Source of the DNA: Gautieria morchelliformis
Taxonomy: Eukaryota; Basidiomycota; Agaricomycetes; Gomphales; Gomphaceae
Reading direction: 5' to 3'
Assembly: GCA_015179125.1 (NCBI GenBank)
Contig: WHVA01000069.1
Span: 243,398 to 307,397, forward strand
DNA: 64,000 nt
A program made the translations under genes and the position numbers. Below are positions 1 to 11,449 of the stretch, one piece after another (positions within the stretch are counted from its first letter, which is position 1; each line of letters starts with the position of its first letter). The notes under the pieces were generated by a model, which did not search any database, was not told the DNA's origin, and saw only the letters and a program-made list of their open reading frames with translations.

Positions 1-1552
1 CGCTTTGCGCTCCAGGATACAGCTCCTCCATTGATAATGAACGCGTATCCCGAGATTGCATGCCTATCTTCAGCCATACTGCCATCGGCGTCAGCGTACC
101 CGATCAATTCGCTTTTCGTGTGTCCGTAAGTCAACCATAGGTTCATAGAGCCTTTTAGGTACTGAAAGATTCGTTTGACTGCACTCCAGTGACCGGGGGC
201 GAACTTGGTCGAATACCTGGATACGGCTTGTACGGCGAAAGCGATGTCAGGGCGGGTTCCTAGGGCGGCATACATGAGCGATCCAACAGCTTCCCTATAA
301 GGTATGTCTCGCATTTTAGCCCATTCGGCCGTGGTTTTAGGCGTTGGTGACATGGAGAGGGATAGGCCACGGTCCATCGGCATAGATACAGGTTTGAGAT
401 CTTCAAAATTATACCTTCGTATAATTGACTCTATGTAGGACCGCTGTGAAAGATGTATGGTTCGTCTCTCTCTGTCCCATTTGATTTCGATGCCTAATAG
501 CCAATGCAGCTCGCCGAGGTCAGTGATTTCAACATGCTTCGAGATTCCGACCTTGAATTGTTTTATGGCCATCTCCGACGTCGCAGCAATAGTGCAATCG
601 TCGACATGTACCAGGACGATCGTGAGCGCATTGTTTGTGCGTCGAAAGAAAACGGCCTGATCTACGTCGCAGCGGGAGAAGAGTAACTTGGTGAGCATAA
701 TGTCAACAAGTTTTTGATACCAACGGCGACCGGATTGTTTTAACCCGTACAACGTCTTTTGCAAGAGACATACTTTTCCCGAGGAGCTTGGCGCAGGATA
801 CCCTGGTGGTTGAGACATATATATTGTCTCCTTTTCGGTGAGTTCTCCGTTTAGGTACGCGCCTTTTATATCGATCTGATGTAACTCCATGTCGTTCGCG
901 GCGGCCATCGTGAGCACGGTGCGGATCGATGCTAATTTTGCGACTGGGGCAAAGGTGTCGAAGTAATCGACGCCAGGAACCTGTGAGAACCCTTGCGCAA
1001 CAAGCCGTGCTTTGTATCGCACAACGTTCCCAGCAGCGTCCTTCTTTGCCCGGAAGACCCACTTTGATCCGACAATGTTTGCACCAGTTGGTGCATCGGT
1101 GAGTACCCAAGTCCCAGCATTGCGAAGCACAGCTAACTCTTCATGAATGGCAGTCTCCCATAGGTGCCAGTCAGGGCGTCGTCTTGCCTCAGCCAGGGAT
1201 CGAGGTTCGATTGCTTCGACCTCGCTTGTCTCTGCTACCAGTACGTACCCGTCCACTTCATCAGCGATAAGCATCCACTCAGCGGTTCCTTCCCCTTCAA
1301 GTGTATCTTTCTCTGCGATGGAGGACATTTGAACTCCTTGTGGTATGGCAGGATCTGACGATCGGTGAGATGACGTTCCGTGCCCTTCGAGGATGTCTCT
1401 AATACGCTGACTGGGCTTTCGCAGACGTTTGGCAGGTGCCTCGGCATCGGAGTCGGAATGAGGTTCGCTGGTGTGTGGCACAGACGGGATATTGGGTATG
1501 GGTGCATTTGAGGAGAGGTTTTTGTTTACTGGTGCATTAGTTTCCGTCTCGA
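1..1552 (-). pseudogene. copia A reverse transcriptase / start of RNase H
   Basis: Translated on the minus strand this stretch gives a linker followed by a copia reverse transcriptase. It shows the WVFRAKKD-like N-terminal block, an HVDD active-site motif near 600 (family YVDD), and the C-terminal block AVGSLMYAALGTRPDIAFA near 240-300, then the beginning of RNase H (ADADGSMAEDRHAISGYA) at the window edge. The frame is open here but is separated from the integrase by a frameshift and stop near 1665-1680, so it would not be made as part of the polyprotein. Truncated by the window edge. Confidence 0.85.
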
Positions 1553-2446
1553 TTATTTGCCAGTTCTCCCCCTCGAGGCGAGAAGCTGACGCAGGGCTGT
1601 TGTCAAAGTGGACGTTGTGTTCCACTGTGACAGATTTCTTTTCAGGCCAGTAAATTCAGGAACCTTACTCCTTTCATCAACCCCTATCCAGCGGCCTTCA
1701 GATACTCGACCGCCGAGCTTGTCCCCCCCTTCGGTGCGTACCCACACTCTTTCCCCCCATTCACGAACGTGCTTAAGGTTTGGTTTATCTCTGAAAGCAG
1801 CTTCGTGAGGAGTTTTACCATCGACTGCTTTAGTCGTGGTACGGTTCATCAGCCAGACAACATGCCGAGCCGCCTCACCCCATAGGAACTTTGGAAGCCC
1901 ACTCGCATGGAGCAGGGCTCGTACACGTTCAACTATCGTGCGGTTGCGACGTTCTGCCACGCCGTTTTGCTGGGGTGTGTCATGCACGGTAAGTTTCTGT
2001 GTGGTTCCTTTTGACTTCAAATGAACTGTGAATTCTTTTCCCAGATATTCACCACCTCTGTCCGAGTGGAGCGTTTTGACACGAGCCATCAGCTGCGTGT
2101 TACACCACGACTCATATTCCTTGTAGGCACTAAATGCCTCGTCTTTGGAGCGCAGCAGATAGAGGTGAGTTAAACACGTCATATCATCCGTAAACGTGAT
2201 ATAGTAACGTTTCCCGGCTTTTGTGGTAACTGGAGCTGGTCCCCATAGATCGCTGTGGACTTCTTGTCCAAAGGCCATGGCTCTCGTGCCATCCCTGATC
2301 TTTGGGAGCGGTTTCCGTGTGGCTTTTGCATATACACAGGATTCACAAAAAAAGGGGTCGCCTGACGGTAAAGTTTCAAGCTTCACTCCAGTTACAAAGC
2401 CTTTTGTAACTAATCTCCTGGCTATTTCAGGAGAAATATGACCCAT
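1553..2446 (-). pseudogene. copia A integrase
   Basis: A 297-codon open frame with copia integrase hallmarks: the end of the HHCC zinc region (MGHISPE..., then C-E-S-C), the first catalytic Asp in SDLWGP, the second in TLHSDRGGEYLG, and the Glu in QNGVAERRNRT. It begins directly after a TGA stop at the position where relatives have Trp (His-Arg-Trp-Met-Gly-His), which implies a point nonsense mutation splitting the polyprotein. The C-terminal 35 residues are out of frame because of an indel near 1665-1680. Confidence 0.88.
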
Positions 2447-4004
2447 TCATCGATGGAATTTGTCCAGGGTAAGCACATCCTCGGCTGAGTTCGCTGTTTC
2501 CTGCTCATGTGAAACGCGGTAGAGGCCATGTCCAGTTTTTAGGACCGTGCCAACAAGCTGATCGTCTCGATCCCATATGACACATTTGCCATCTGCAAAT
2601 GATACGGTGAAACCAGCATCGTCAAGCCGTCCGATTGACACAAGAGGTATACCCGACATCAGGTGAGTACAAAACCTCGGTTAGATTAAGCTGAGATGTC
2701 GTAGCTCCATTAGGTACGTCAATCCTCATCTCACCCGTCCCGACTGCGCTGAAATTCTTTCTGTTTGCAGCTCGGAAGGATTTTGGCGGTATGGGGGTAT
2801 AACTTGTTACTGCGTCTCGGTATGGCGTTATGTGTCTTGTGCATCCGGAGTCGTAGACTTCGGTCTGAGGTGAGTTTTCCGCCGCGCTGTTGACCTCTGC
2901 GCATACTGCATGCGCATCCTCCTGATCAACGCTGACAAGTGAACAGGTATCACTTTCGTCAGCTATGGGCAACTCCTCGCTCTTGCGATCAGTTTCTAGG
3001 TCATCACCGACTTCAGAAAACCAGTCGCCTGCACAGTCCTCATCCGAGTCGGACTCGCAGTTCGTCAGTAGTTGGGGTAGCTCGTCATCCGAGTCCCAAT
3101 CAGCGAAGAAGGTGGCACCGTCTTCGCCATCTGATTCCACAGCCGCATTAGCAGAGCCGCCACCTCTAGGTGAGTCATGTTTCTTGTCACCAGTGGCTTT
3201 AGCAGGTTTAGGACACTTATTCTTATAGTGTCCCGTGTCGCCGCAGTTCCAGCAAGTACCCTTCGGTTTGCGCTCAAACTTCTTTCCCTTTCCATTCGCT
3301 GATACAAACATCGCTTCATCCTTTTCTTCGCCTTTTCCACTAGTGTGCCCGGGGCGACGAGACTTGTGAGCAGCGTGTCTCTCGTACTCTTCAGATACTA
3401 ACGTGATGAGCTCGTCAGGGTCTACGGTCTTGGTCGTACTGTAGAGCTTGGCGCCTGCTAGTAGGTTCGATGCGAAAGCGGAGAGGTGAGGGGGAAGGGA
3501 TTTTATGATGGTTGACCGGTAATCCTTTTCCTCGATGTCCACACCGTACGTTGCTAACTCTTCTTTCTTGACACGTAGGCCATCAAGAAATTCACGCACA
3601 TTTCCTCTGTCGGGACATCTAGACTCCATGAAGTGAGTGCGTAGGTCTGCCTGCGCAAACACCCCCTTTGATGAGAACTTGGTTACAATGAGTTCCCATC
3701 GATCCTTTAGAGACGGCTTCCCATGGACGCGGATGAGAGTGGAATCGGGAATTCGGTGAGTAAGGAGAGCTTTCGCCGTACGTTCATCTTTAACCCATTT
3801 TGTAAGGGCTTCTTCTTCGTCAGTGGTGGGCGGGGTGCTGACTGACGGCTGAGTCGTAGTGCCATCAAAGTGCCCCCACAGACCTTTTGCTTCGACAGCA
3901 TCTTGGAAGCGCATTGAAAACACGGTCCAGTTGAGACCGTTGGCTAGGAGTTTCGGGACAGAAGAGGGAAGAAGGTCGGTTGTGGTGAGGGTCGTGGTGG
4001 ACAT
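2447..4004 (-). pseudogene. copia A Gag, zinc knuckle and protease
   Basis: The minus-strand ORF from the ATG at 4004 encodes a 460-residue Gag-protease. It has a UBN2/copia-type Gag core (KLLANGLNWTVFSMRFQDAV; CPDRGNVREFLDGLR), one CCHC zinc knuckle (CWNCGDTGHYKNKC), an acidic linker and the protease motif DSGCTRHI. The frame is lost near 2650, and the next 70 codons (2659-2447, SIGRLDDAGFTVSFADGK) continue the protease-integrase linker in another frame. Gag binds element RNA and forms virus-like particles; the protease would cut the polyprotein. The indel makes this copy defective. Confidence 0.88.
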
Positions 4005-4053
4005 TGTAGAGCGGGAGCAGCGGGGAATGAGCTAGAGAATGTGCTAGTGGGAT

Positions 4054-4069
4054 GCGGGGCCCAATAACC
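4054..4069 (-). promoter_or_regulatory. primer-binding site of copia A (initiator tRNA anticodon-arm type)
   Basis: Immediately inside the LTR the minus strand reads GGTTATTGGGCCCCGC. The anticodon arm of eukaryotic initiator tRNA-Met contains GGGCCCATAACC, whose complement is GGTTATGGGCCC; the site here matches with one extra T. Priming by the 5' half of tRNA-iMet is established for Drosophila copia and Ty5-like elements. Confidence 0.7.
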
Positions 4070-4352
4070 TGTAATAATAAGTGGACTATGCGAGTATTCT
4101 ATACAAGCGCATAAGTAAAATGAACAAGAGAAATATACCGAATATCTTACCTCAGTAGTTGCGCAAGTGCAAAGTACTGAGGAAGAAGGGCTTCTAGCTA
4201 CCTACTTTATAGTAAAGAAGAACAATGGAATCTAAACTACAATAAGCACATAGGACAATAAAGAGTGGAACAATGAAACTGCGCATATATGTCACAATGG
4301 GGTGACACGGGGTGACGCGGTTTGCCCCTGGCTTACGCGTTCTCCTCCTACA
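4070..4352 (-). repeat. copia A 5' LTR (283 bp)
   Basis: On the minus strand it begins TGTAGGAGGAGA and ends TTATTATTACA, so it has TG...CA ends with a TGTA/TACA inverted terminus. A TATAAAG box lies in the middle. A diverged partial relative is at 47932-48174 on the plus strand. The 3' partner LTR is outside the window, so no target duplication can be checked. Confidence 0.8.
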
Positions 4353-4640
4353 AAAGTCATATGACATACCATCCTGATCAGAGTAGGCCTTGAGATTCTT
4401 ATTCTCCGGCTCCTGTGCCTCCTTGGTCATGTCAATGCCGGTAGATAACTCAAGCTCCTGATGATCTGGGGAAGAGACATGATGTGCATTAGCCTGACAA
4501 TCTGGATCGAAATTTAGAGTGTTCTTTCCGACATGACAAGATTTGGCCAGCTCTAGAGCTTCAGCGTCCGTTTCCAAGTGCCGTTTGATGATCCGGGTAT
4601 GCTGCCAAGGTAGGTCACTGTCTTTACACAGTGAGCATGG

Positions 4641-4742
4641 TGTAGAAATTTACGGGGTGGTCGCAGTAGGAAAGAACGGCTTAGGTCTTATTAGGCGCCG
4701 AGCGCACCCCACAAAATACAGCGAAGATTACAAACCCCAACA
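4641..4742 (-). repeat. TRIM 3' LTR (102 bp)
   Basis: Left copy in plus coordinates; it is the 3' LTR because the polypurine tract lies beside it and the primer-binding site is beside the other copy. TG...CA ends. Confidence 0.85.
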
Positions 4743-5179
4743 CACCTCCTTAATCGAAGCACTCTTCAACTCCAGCTTCCCTGAAAACCAACTCCTGGAA
4801 TAGCTCCAACAGCTTTTCAATACCGAGTGACCTCCCCAGGTAGAATGAGAATATTGAGGCCTCAACAAATAAGGGCTTACACGGACCACCTCAGAATACG
4901 AAGGCTTGGGTGTGCCAACCGCCAATCTCAACAACAACTCGAGTTCCCATGGTTAATGATGAATCCCAGTAATGACTGGTGACCGGCAACAAATGATGTG
5001 TGTGTGTGCGCGACATGGTTGGGGGTGTTTTTCGCACGATGTGGTAAATGCCTGGAGCATCACAGGGCTTTGTGATGAACTTTACAACGGGAGAGCCCTC
5101 TCGACCCCAACACCGGGGGAGCACGCATTTCAATCCCGAGGGAGCCGACAACTGGAGCGAACGGGCGGGGCCCATAACC

Positions 5180-5281
5180 TGTAGAAATTTACGGGGTGGT
5201 CGCAGTAGGAAAGAACGGCTTAGGTCTTATTAGGCGCCGAGCGCGCCCTACAAAATATAGCGAAGATTACAAACTCCAACA
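5180..5281 (-). repeat. TRIM 5' LTR (102 bp)
   Basis: Right copy in plus coordinates, about 96% identical to the left copy. The primer-binding site GGTTATGGGCCC lies at 5168-5179 on the minus strand, directly inside it. Confidence 0.85.
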
Positions 5282-5454
5282 CATGGACAGCCACGAAGCC
5301 CAGGCATCGGTGATGGAAGAGCTGCGTTTCCAGGTACCAGAGGGTGAGGAACCAGCCTAAGCTCTAGCACGTAGCAAAGTGGCCGAGTATTGACGCGTAC
5401 GCGTGTCGTCACATGAGTCTGCCACCAGAACGAGCCTAAGTCGATGCAATGCAA

Positions 5455-6647
5455 TATGCGCGATCGACGCTCGAGAGAGCTAGCAATTAATATTCACACT
5501 GACGTTATATAAAACGTGAGCCAGGAATAAACCCAGCGATACCCCGTTGCTACTTTCAGATGATATTTGATTATTATTTAAAAATTGGACCAAAAATCGT
5601 CCGGCGACCTTTTGGCCTAAAGCGCGGTGTATTCCGTCGCACACAAAGTTTTCTTCCTAATCCTGGTGTACGTATATTATAATATGGAAGCGTTTTCGGC
5701 CATAGCTGGCCTGGGAGGATACGTATGTCGCCGCCGCCATGCTGATGACCGCGCCATACGGTCTTGAGCCATCGAACACCACGAGTACGGTGCGCGTCGC
5801 ATTGAACTCGGGCGATTCTACTGAACCTGCCTTCCAATTACTGACCGGATACTCGTGCTCCCTCCCCACTCAAGTACTCGCAGTGCAGTGGCATGATTGC
5901 CGACACGCTACCGTTGGTCCGAATTGTGTGGGATCGTCATTCGAGAGAGCCTTCTAAACATATCGCCAAGTCTCGACCACTATGTGGATGTCGATGCCGG
6001 TTTCTAAGATCCTGGCCGTCATTGGCATCACATGCAGTGCTGCCGCATGTCTCTCGGCTAACCGTAGAACTATCAGTACTCATCAACGGGTCGCTCATTT
6101 TCGAAGGACGCTCGTCAGTATGTGCTTCGCGAATCGCAGTGGTGATTTGTTCGCTCCCACATCGGTGCCACTGCCAGTGAAGGATGGTTACTCATGAGCT
6201 GGCACCGGCTCGATTGAACCAATCCGGGGTCTGGACGTCATTGCCGCCGGGTGAAATCCCCTACGAAGCCGACAAGATATCGGTCAGTGCGGTGTGAATA
6301 TTGATACATCATGTGGTGTGGCTACCTTGCGTACTTCAGAGCTTATGTAAAGCGGTTGTGTATCCAAGAATCAGAATGGCTCGCCCAGGTTAATATTGCA
6401 TATCATCACTTTATTTGGCTCCTAGTTGATCCCAACAATGTTAACGACAATCACTGATCTGCAGCGACCGTGCTAGGTAACACCGTCAACCAAGTGTCTT
6501 GCAGTCGTCACAATTACAAGATCCCGACGACCGACCAGCAGGTAAACATCAGACCATATGTTTCTAGGACTACGCCTCTATGCTAGCGCTCTTTATAAGT
6601 ATCTAATCGTTTAGAAAAGAACTCGCCCACCGTGACGCCACCCAGCA
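5455..6647. other. intergenic, no supported gene
   Basis: About 1.2 kb upstream of the first hypothetical gene. Weak overlapping short frames exist on the plus strand (for example 5982-6197, about 71 codons with a hydrophobic N-terminus), but no recognisable domain, splice-consistent extension or repeat supports a gene. It probably holds the promoter of the gene at 6648; a TATA-like TTATATAAAA at about 5506 is too far away to assign. Confidence 0.5.
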
Positions 6648-7640
6648 ATGGCTCAGGCTCTCCCTTCGTTTGTGGAACTCCTCGCCTCTCTGGACATAGA
6701 GAGCGACTCGGAGGACAACTCGGAAGTTCAACACTACGCTCTTTATCCAACATCACCTTCTTTTGTCTCCTCCTCTCCTTCATCGTCTTTGCCATCCTGG
6801 CCTTCATCTCAAACGTCGCCGGGCCGGTTTCTGGCTAACCCAGAACCAGCCACTTCCTTCAACATTACTCGTTCCCCTTCTATCATTATTTCCTCCCCTG
6901 TCGACGACTCCACCACCTCCCGGCGAACAAGTATTTCCAATCGTTACAATCCTTACGTTCCCCCGAACGTAAGTTTAGGTTTATTGTCACAAAGTCTACC
7001 CTAGGCTTATTTGTGAAACGCTTGACCATGCAGGCTTTTACCAGACGCCGTAGCTTACCTGGTGATTTGGCGAGCCATCTTGCCAGTGATCATGTCCAAC
7101 GGCAAGACCCTTCTAGAGTAAGATGATTTGTATCCGATAAGGCGTCTGGACTGAAGAGCGATGCTTGTGTTTAAGGCATTCTCTTCATCCCCGCCGACCA
7201 GGCGGGCCTCCCTGGGAAACGCGGGCCACGAATTTTCGTCACATTTGAGTACGGCTAGGATAACCATGTCCAAATCAGATCAACCCATATCAGCCTTCGT
7301 GCGTCGACGCCACCCCTATAGCTCCCGCCCCCAGTCGCCCGAATATCGCAACGCGATTTGTCGATCTGTATCTCCTACTGGCGTTTTAATGCCTGTGAGC
7401 CTACCATCCTTACCCCCACTCCCTCGGATATCCACCGGGACAAAATCCCCTGCACCCCCTTTCTTCGATTTGCCAGGCGTGCTTTCTATTTCCCCGTTGG
7501 ATCGTAGCTCGACAGCGACAACCGAGCACGATGATGCTCAGTCCGGAGCGACGTCCGAGACATCCACACCACCACCAAGTTCCCGCATGTTTCATGATAA
7601 TGGGAATCACAAAATCTTAGACCACCCAACTTCTGATTGA
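6648..7640 (+). CDS. hypothetical Ser/Pro-rich protein, 3 exons
   Basis: Exons 6648-6968, 7034-7117 and 7176-7640 join in frame through two GT-AG introns of 65 and 58 bp to give about 289 residues. The product is rich in Ser, Pro and Thr, with an acidic patch near the N-terminus (SDSEDNSE) and basic patches (FTRRRSLPGD, FVRRRHPYSS) that look like phosphorylation-rich disordered segments. No domain, signal peptide or membrane segment is visible. The clean splice sites and in-frame join support a real gene; the function is unknown. Confidence 0.6.
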
Positions 7641-7940
7641 AGCACTGACATTTTCCCCGCATGCACAGTGCGGGACCGTACTAACAAAACCCTCGGATCT
7701 TTGGACTTTGCTGATCCCAGTTTCTTTTACTCTGTATCTCTCACGCTCTGAACTGTTTGTTGTGCCAACATGTAACCCATTGTACCAACATGTCTTGCCA
7801 TAAGAAGCAACGTTGTAGAGTCACGCATAGGATTACAACCGGAATGCGCTTGCGCACTGTAAGTATCACTGCTGTCGATATAAGTACTCACCGCGACCGG
7901 GTTGAGATGTTCCCACGGCGCCATGTGACCATACGGTTTG
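7641..7940. other. intergenic, probable LYS12 promoter
   Basis: Three hundred bases between the hypothetical gene and LYS12. A near-direct repeat (TGTNCCAACATGT) occurs at about 7759-7795. No TATA box is clear and nothing else is recognised. Confidence 0.4.
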
Positions 7941-9553
<1,613 letters not shown>

Positions 9554-9708
9554 TGTCAGATCTAAGCGATACTATGACAAAATTTGTGTTCTTGGAAATT
9601 ACATAACGGCGGCGGTAAACTACGTAATCGGTGGGTGCCATTACTGTAAAGGCAACGACGCTGCCATCTCGAGACCGCAAGTTTCGAGGCCTCACCTGTC
9701 TACTGACT
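9554..9708. other. short intergenic spacer
   Basis: About 155 bases between LYS12 and the next gene on the same strand. The next reading frame is open upstream to 9631, so the start could lie earlier. Confidence 0.4.
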
Positions 9709-11094
9709 ATGACCACCCAGAAACGCGTCAAACGTCAGAGCAGTAAACCTATCCTTGGATGGCTGCAGAAAAAGCTGAGCGGCTCAGGTCGTGCCGCCAG
9801 GGAGCCAGTTCGTGCCGCCAAGGAGCCCGGTAGGATGACTGGGGAGCGTCCGCGAGCTTCTACGCTGCAACAGCTGGAAATTCCACCTCGCCATTCCGAT
9901 GGGAACCACATTATACTCAACGATGATGACGTCTCACATATTGGACGATCAACCCCCCCACGGTCGTCACGTTCTTCCACCTGGTCACCTTCAAACCCGG
10001 AGGCCGACGACGATGCCTCCATCCGCCCTTTACCCCCGACGTCTCCTCCCTCTCCGGCTCCGTCACGCTCTTCTTCATCATTTTTATCTGACCCTCGCAC
10101 CTTCAAAAGTGTAACGGCTAGTACGAAACCCACGACGCTAATATCCATTGATCTCGGAACAAATGGCATGGCTCACATTGCGCAAGCCCCACCAACACCG
10201 ATCACTTCGCCAAGCACACATTCTGCGCTCCCTCGGTTATCTACCACCAGCAGTAATGGCGTCTCGAACTCAGCCTCTATCACGTTTTCTGCATTGCCTT
10301 CTACCTCGCCAGCCTCGAGGTCTGAAACTCATTCGCCAGATCATCGCGCCGTCCAGGCTCCCCTACATACTTCCCATCACCCTCGCTACAACCCTCGACC
10401 TTCATCCCCGCCGCAGGATAATGCTTCGGTGTTGACATTGGCGTCTTCCGCGTTTGCCTTTCCCGGAGGTCGCATGGGTGGATGGGTTGGGGACTCTCAG
10501 TCCCAGTTTGCTCTTGACGGCGGTTCTCAGCACGGGGAACTTGAAGTTGATGAAGCTCAGATTGAGGATGCCAGTGTCAGAGCCATTCGACCTCGTAGCT
10601 CTCGTCGGGGAAGTTGGGAGAGCGAGGCCAGTGGCTGGAGTGCTAAAGTTGCCATGGTGAGAGAGCGCAGCCTGAAAGCAAGCAGTTGGAAAGCTGGGCC
10701 AGCGACGGACGGAGATGGATCTACAGAGCTAACAGGGGAGGAGCTTGAAGGTTCGGAGGGAAAGGGTGTGCATGGACCTTCACCGTTGGCAGCGAACGGG
10801 TTTACCTCGGTGGAAGCGGTTCGCATTTCGGTGGAGGAAGAAGCTCAGACGCCACCCGCTAAAGAGACACCAGAGTTCAAATTTGTTGAGGAGTTCGAAC
10901 CGTACGTTGAGAGCAAGGATGCAGATGATCAGACATCCGCGCATGCTCCGGAGGCACAACGTACACCGACGAAGAAAGCTTTGTCGTATCAGGACGAAGA
11001 AGTGACCCAAAAGGTGCTGCAATCAAGTGAAGACATGGGTTCTGTGACGGCAACCCGGACGGTCTCAAGCACTGCTGAGGTGGCGACGGGTTGA
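9709..11094 (+). CDS. hypothetical low-complexity protein, single exon
   Basis: An open frame of 487 codons from 9631, with a more likely start at the internal ATG 9709 (461 residues), because the sequence becomes typical there: MTTQKRVKRQSSKP followed by a short conserved-looking LGWLQKKLSGSG helix and a repeated (V/A)RAA(R/K)EPxR motif. The rest is Ser/Pro/Thr-rich with basic RSSRRGSW and acidic EELEGSEG patches, consistent with a disordered, phosphorylated protein. No known domain, signal peptide or TM segment is seen. The long unbroken frame is good evidence for coding; the function is unknown. Confidence 0.65.
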   Translation: MTTQKRVKRQSSKPILGWLQKKLSGSGRAAREPVRAAKEPGRMTGERPRASTLQQLEIPPRHSDGNHIILNDDDVSHIGRSTPPRSSRSSTWSPSNPEADDDASIRPLPPTSPPSPAPSRSSSSFLSDPRTFKSVTASTKPTTLISIDLGTNGMAHIAQAPPTPITSPSTHSALPRLSTTSSNGVSNSASITFSALPSTSPASRSETHSPDHRAVQAPLHTSHHPRYNPRPSSPPQDNASVLTLASSAFAFPGGRMGGWVGDSQSQFALDGGSQHGELEVDEAQIEDASVRAIRPRSSRRGSWESEASGWSAKVAMVRERSLKASSWKAGPATDGDGSTELTGEELEGSEGKGVHGPSPLAANGFTSVEAVRISVEEEAQTPPAKETPEFKFVEEFEPYVESKDADDQTSAHAPEAQRTPTKKALSYQDEEVTQKVLQSSEDMGSVTATRTVSSTAEVATG

Positions 11095-11449
11095 GTCAGG
11101 CGTTGCGTGTATTATTATTTACCTCTTCTGTTCGACGCTCGTTTATTTTCACCTGGCCATGGGGGACTGACCGCGTGTCACGCGTCACGCGCCGGGCCAT
11201 CCTTGCAGTCAGCTGCTATTGAACGAGTGGTATGCTAATAATATGATGCATATGCCTGCCAAATACTTTCTAGCGATGTCAGAGTCCCAAACACGTGGAG
11301 GTTTTTCCATTGCTGAGATTTCTTCTTCAAACGTAGCCACAGCGTGACACATGATGCACATACAGTGGGTCCAAATGAGCGAGGGCTATAAAGCTTTCTT
11401 CTCTTGGTGGAGAGCGAACACCTCGGAATTTTTGAGAGGATTGTATGAA
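11095..11449. other. intergenic between hypothetical gene and GH125 gene
   Basis: About 355 bases; contains GC-rich GTCACGCGTCACGCGCC at about 11177 and an AT-rich stretch. No gene seen. Likely holds the terminator of the upstream gene and the promoter of the GH125 gene. Confidence 0.4.

Larger units (their letters stand above)
1..4352 (-). mobile_element. Ty1/copia retrotransposon (copia A), 5' LTR through RT, degenerate, continues off window
   Basis: Read on the minus strand the order is LTR (4352-4070), primer-binding site, gag with zinc knuckle, protease, integrase, reverse transcriptase and the start of RNase H: the Ty1/copia order. The 3' end lies left of the window. The coding sequence is broken in at least three places: a frameshift near 2650, a nonsense codon near 2447 where the family has Trp, and a frameshift plus stop near 1665-1680. 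It is therefore a non-autonomous relic. It abuts the broken host-like ORF at 4353, so that ORF was probably its target. Confidence 0.9.
4641..5281 (-). mobile_element. TRIM-like miniature LTR retrotransposon, complete, 641 bp
   Basis: Two direct copies of a 102-bp LTR (4641-4742 and 5180-5281, differing at four positions by eye) flank about 437 bp of non-coding sequence. Read on the minus strand the LTR runs TGTTGG...TTCTACA. The 5' LTR is followed by GGTTATGGGCCC, a 12-base match to the complement of the tRNA-iMet anticodon arm, and a purine tract AAGGAGGTG sits just before the 3' LTR. The whole is flanked by a perfect 5-bp duplication CATGG (4636-4640 and 5282-5286). No gag or pol is present, so it would depend on a copia-type element in trans. 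Confidence 0.88.
4353..5454 (-). pseudogene. host-like ORF of unknown function, split by TRIM and copia insertions
   Basis: If the TRIM at 4641-5281 and one copy of its CATGG duplication are removed, the minus strand has one continuous reading frame from an ATG at 5454 into the LTR boundary at 4353. The rejoined part contains a Cys-rich stretch (GCPCSLCKDSD) followed by two spaced His (QHTRIIKRH), suggestive of a C2H2-like zinc-binding site, then an acidic polar tail. The copia A LTR cuts it off at 4352. I do not recognise the family; it could be a host gene or a DNA-transposon-associated ORF. Confidence 0.5.

Noticed and set aside
1..4004. RIP-type mutation as the cause of copia A decay
   Set aside because: There is one G-to-A nonsense change but also indels, and no general AT shift or dinucleotide bias is evident by eye; RIP is not established for Agaricomycetes in general.
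5982..6197. Small frame with hydrophobic N-terminus, possible small secreted protein
   Set aside because: About 71 codons, no cysteine pattern, no splice support and no context; competing frames of similar length overlap it.
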